Below are positions 6,644 through 6,807 of a stretch of DNA of 6,807 nucleotides, in pieces; the stretch's first letter is position 1, and each line of letters starts with the position of its first letter. Origin of the DNA: Fidelibacterota bacterium. Its GTDB lineage: Bacteria; Fidelibacterota; UBA2242. A program made the position numbers and the translations under genes. Location: contig QNCV01000145.1 of the NCBI GenBank assembly GCA_003645845.1, forward strand, positions 1 through 6,807, read 5' to 3'. The notes beneath the pieces were generated by a model, which had not been told where the DNA came from, made no database searches, and worked only from the letters and a program-made list of their open reading frames with translations.

Positions 6644-6807
6644 ATGAAAAAGAACAACCGGAAAATCAAGGAGTCACTTGCTCAAAAAAGATTAAAAGCA
6701 TTTCTTGGTTCAACACCAGGAATTGTTCATAATCTCAGTAATCCCCTGACAATCATCTCCACATACTCTCAGCTTATGCAGATGCAAGAGCCTGATAATA
6801 CAAATAT
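6644..6807 (+). CDS. Histidine kinase, N-terminal fragment (3'-partial)
   Basis: An ATG at 6644, 5 nt after the dGTPase stop, opens a frame that runs off the window end (54 full codons). After a basic N-terminus (MKKNNRKIKESLAQKRLKAF) comes GSTPGIVHNLSNPLTIISTY, then SQLMQMQ. This fits the H-box of HisKA-type sensor kinases (usual form G-x-x-HE-x-NPL-T-x-I), with His29 as the phospho-acceptor. The next residue is Asn30 rather than the usual Glu or Asp, while Asn33 at +4 is normal. No membrane segment or sensory domain precedes the H-box, so the protein is probably cytoplasmic, with any sensory part C-terminal or on a partner. No clear ribosome-binding site precedes the ATG, which suggests translational coupling to the dGTPase gene. 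The ATP-binding domain lies outside the window. Confidence 0.75.
   Translation, partial: MKKNNRKIKESLAQKRLKAFLGSTPGIVHNLSNPLTIISTYSQLMQMQEPDNTN

Overview
The window looks like chromosomal DNA from a Gram-negative bacterium of the Fibrobacterota-Chlorobiota-Bacteroidota group or a neighbouring candidate phylum (Calditrichota, Marinimicrobia, KSB1, Cloacimonadota or similar). The main evidence is the C-terminus of the first protein. It ends in a module opening with LPQNYPNPFNPTTTIRY and closing with a short Lys-rich tail, the form of type IX secretion (T9SS) sorting domain common in those phyla. Base composition is moderate and slightly AT-rich. All genes are on the + strand and no RNA gene, CRISPR array or transposon is visible.

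Layout. (1) 1-4008: the 3' part of a very large secreted, multidomain protein whose start lies upstream of the window. Its visible order is a beta-rich N-terminal stretch, an Ig-like module, seven YCF48/Asp-box repeats, a PKD domain, fourteen more YCF48/Asp-box repeats and the T9SS sorting domain. The 21 repeats parse cleanly as three seven-bladed beta-propellers. (2) 4073-4831: an exported protein with a thioredoxin/redoxin-like segment that has no catalytic cysteines. (3) 4913-5350: a small lipoprotein with a lipocalin-like domain and an acidic stretch right after the lipidated Cys. (4) 5375-5411: a strong, symmetrical intrinsic terminator that closes this block of three envelope or extracellular genes. 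(5) 5541-6638: an HD-domain dNTP triphosphohydrolase (dGTPase-like). (6) 6644-6807: the start of a histidine kinase, cut by the window end and lying 5 nt after the dGTPase stop.

The window therefore holds two transcription blocks. The first encodes proteins for the cell surface or exterior and the second pairs a cytoplasmic nucleotide enzyme with a signalling kinase. No defence system or mobile element is evident. The most distinctive items are the 3 x 7 propeller architecture, the cysteine-less redoxin-like protein, and the histidine kinase with almost nothing before its H-box and Asn instead of an acidic residue after the phospho-acceptor His.
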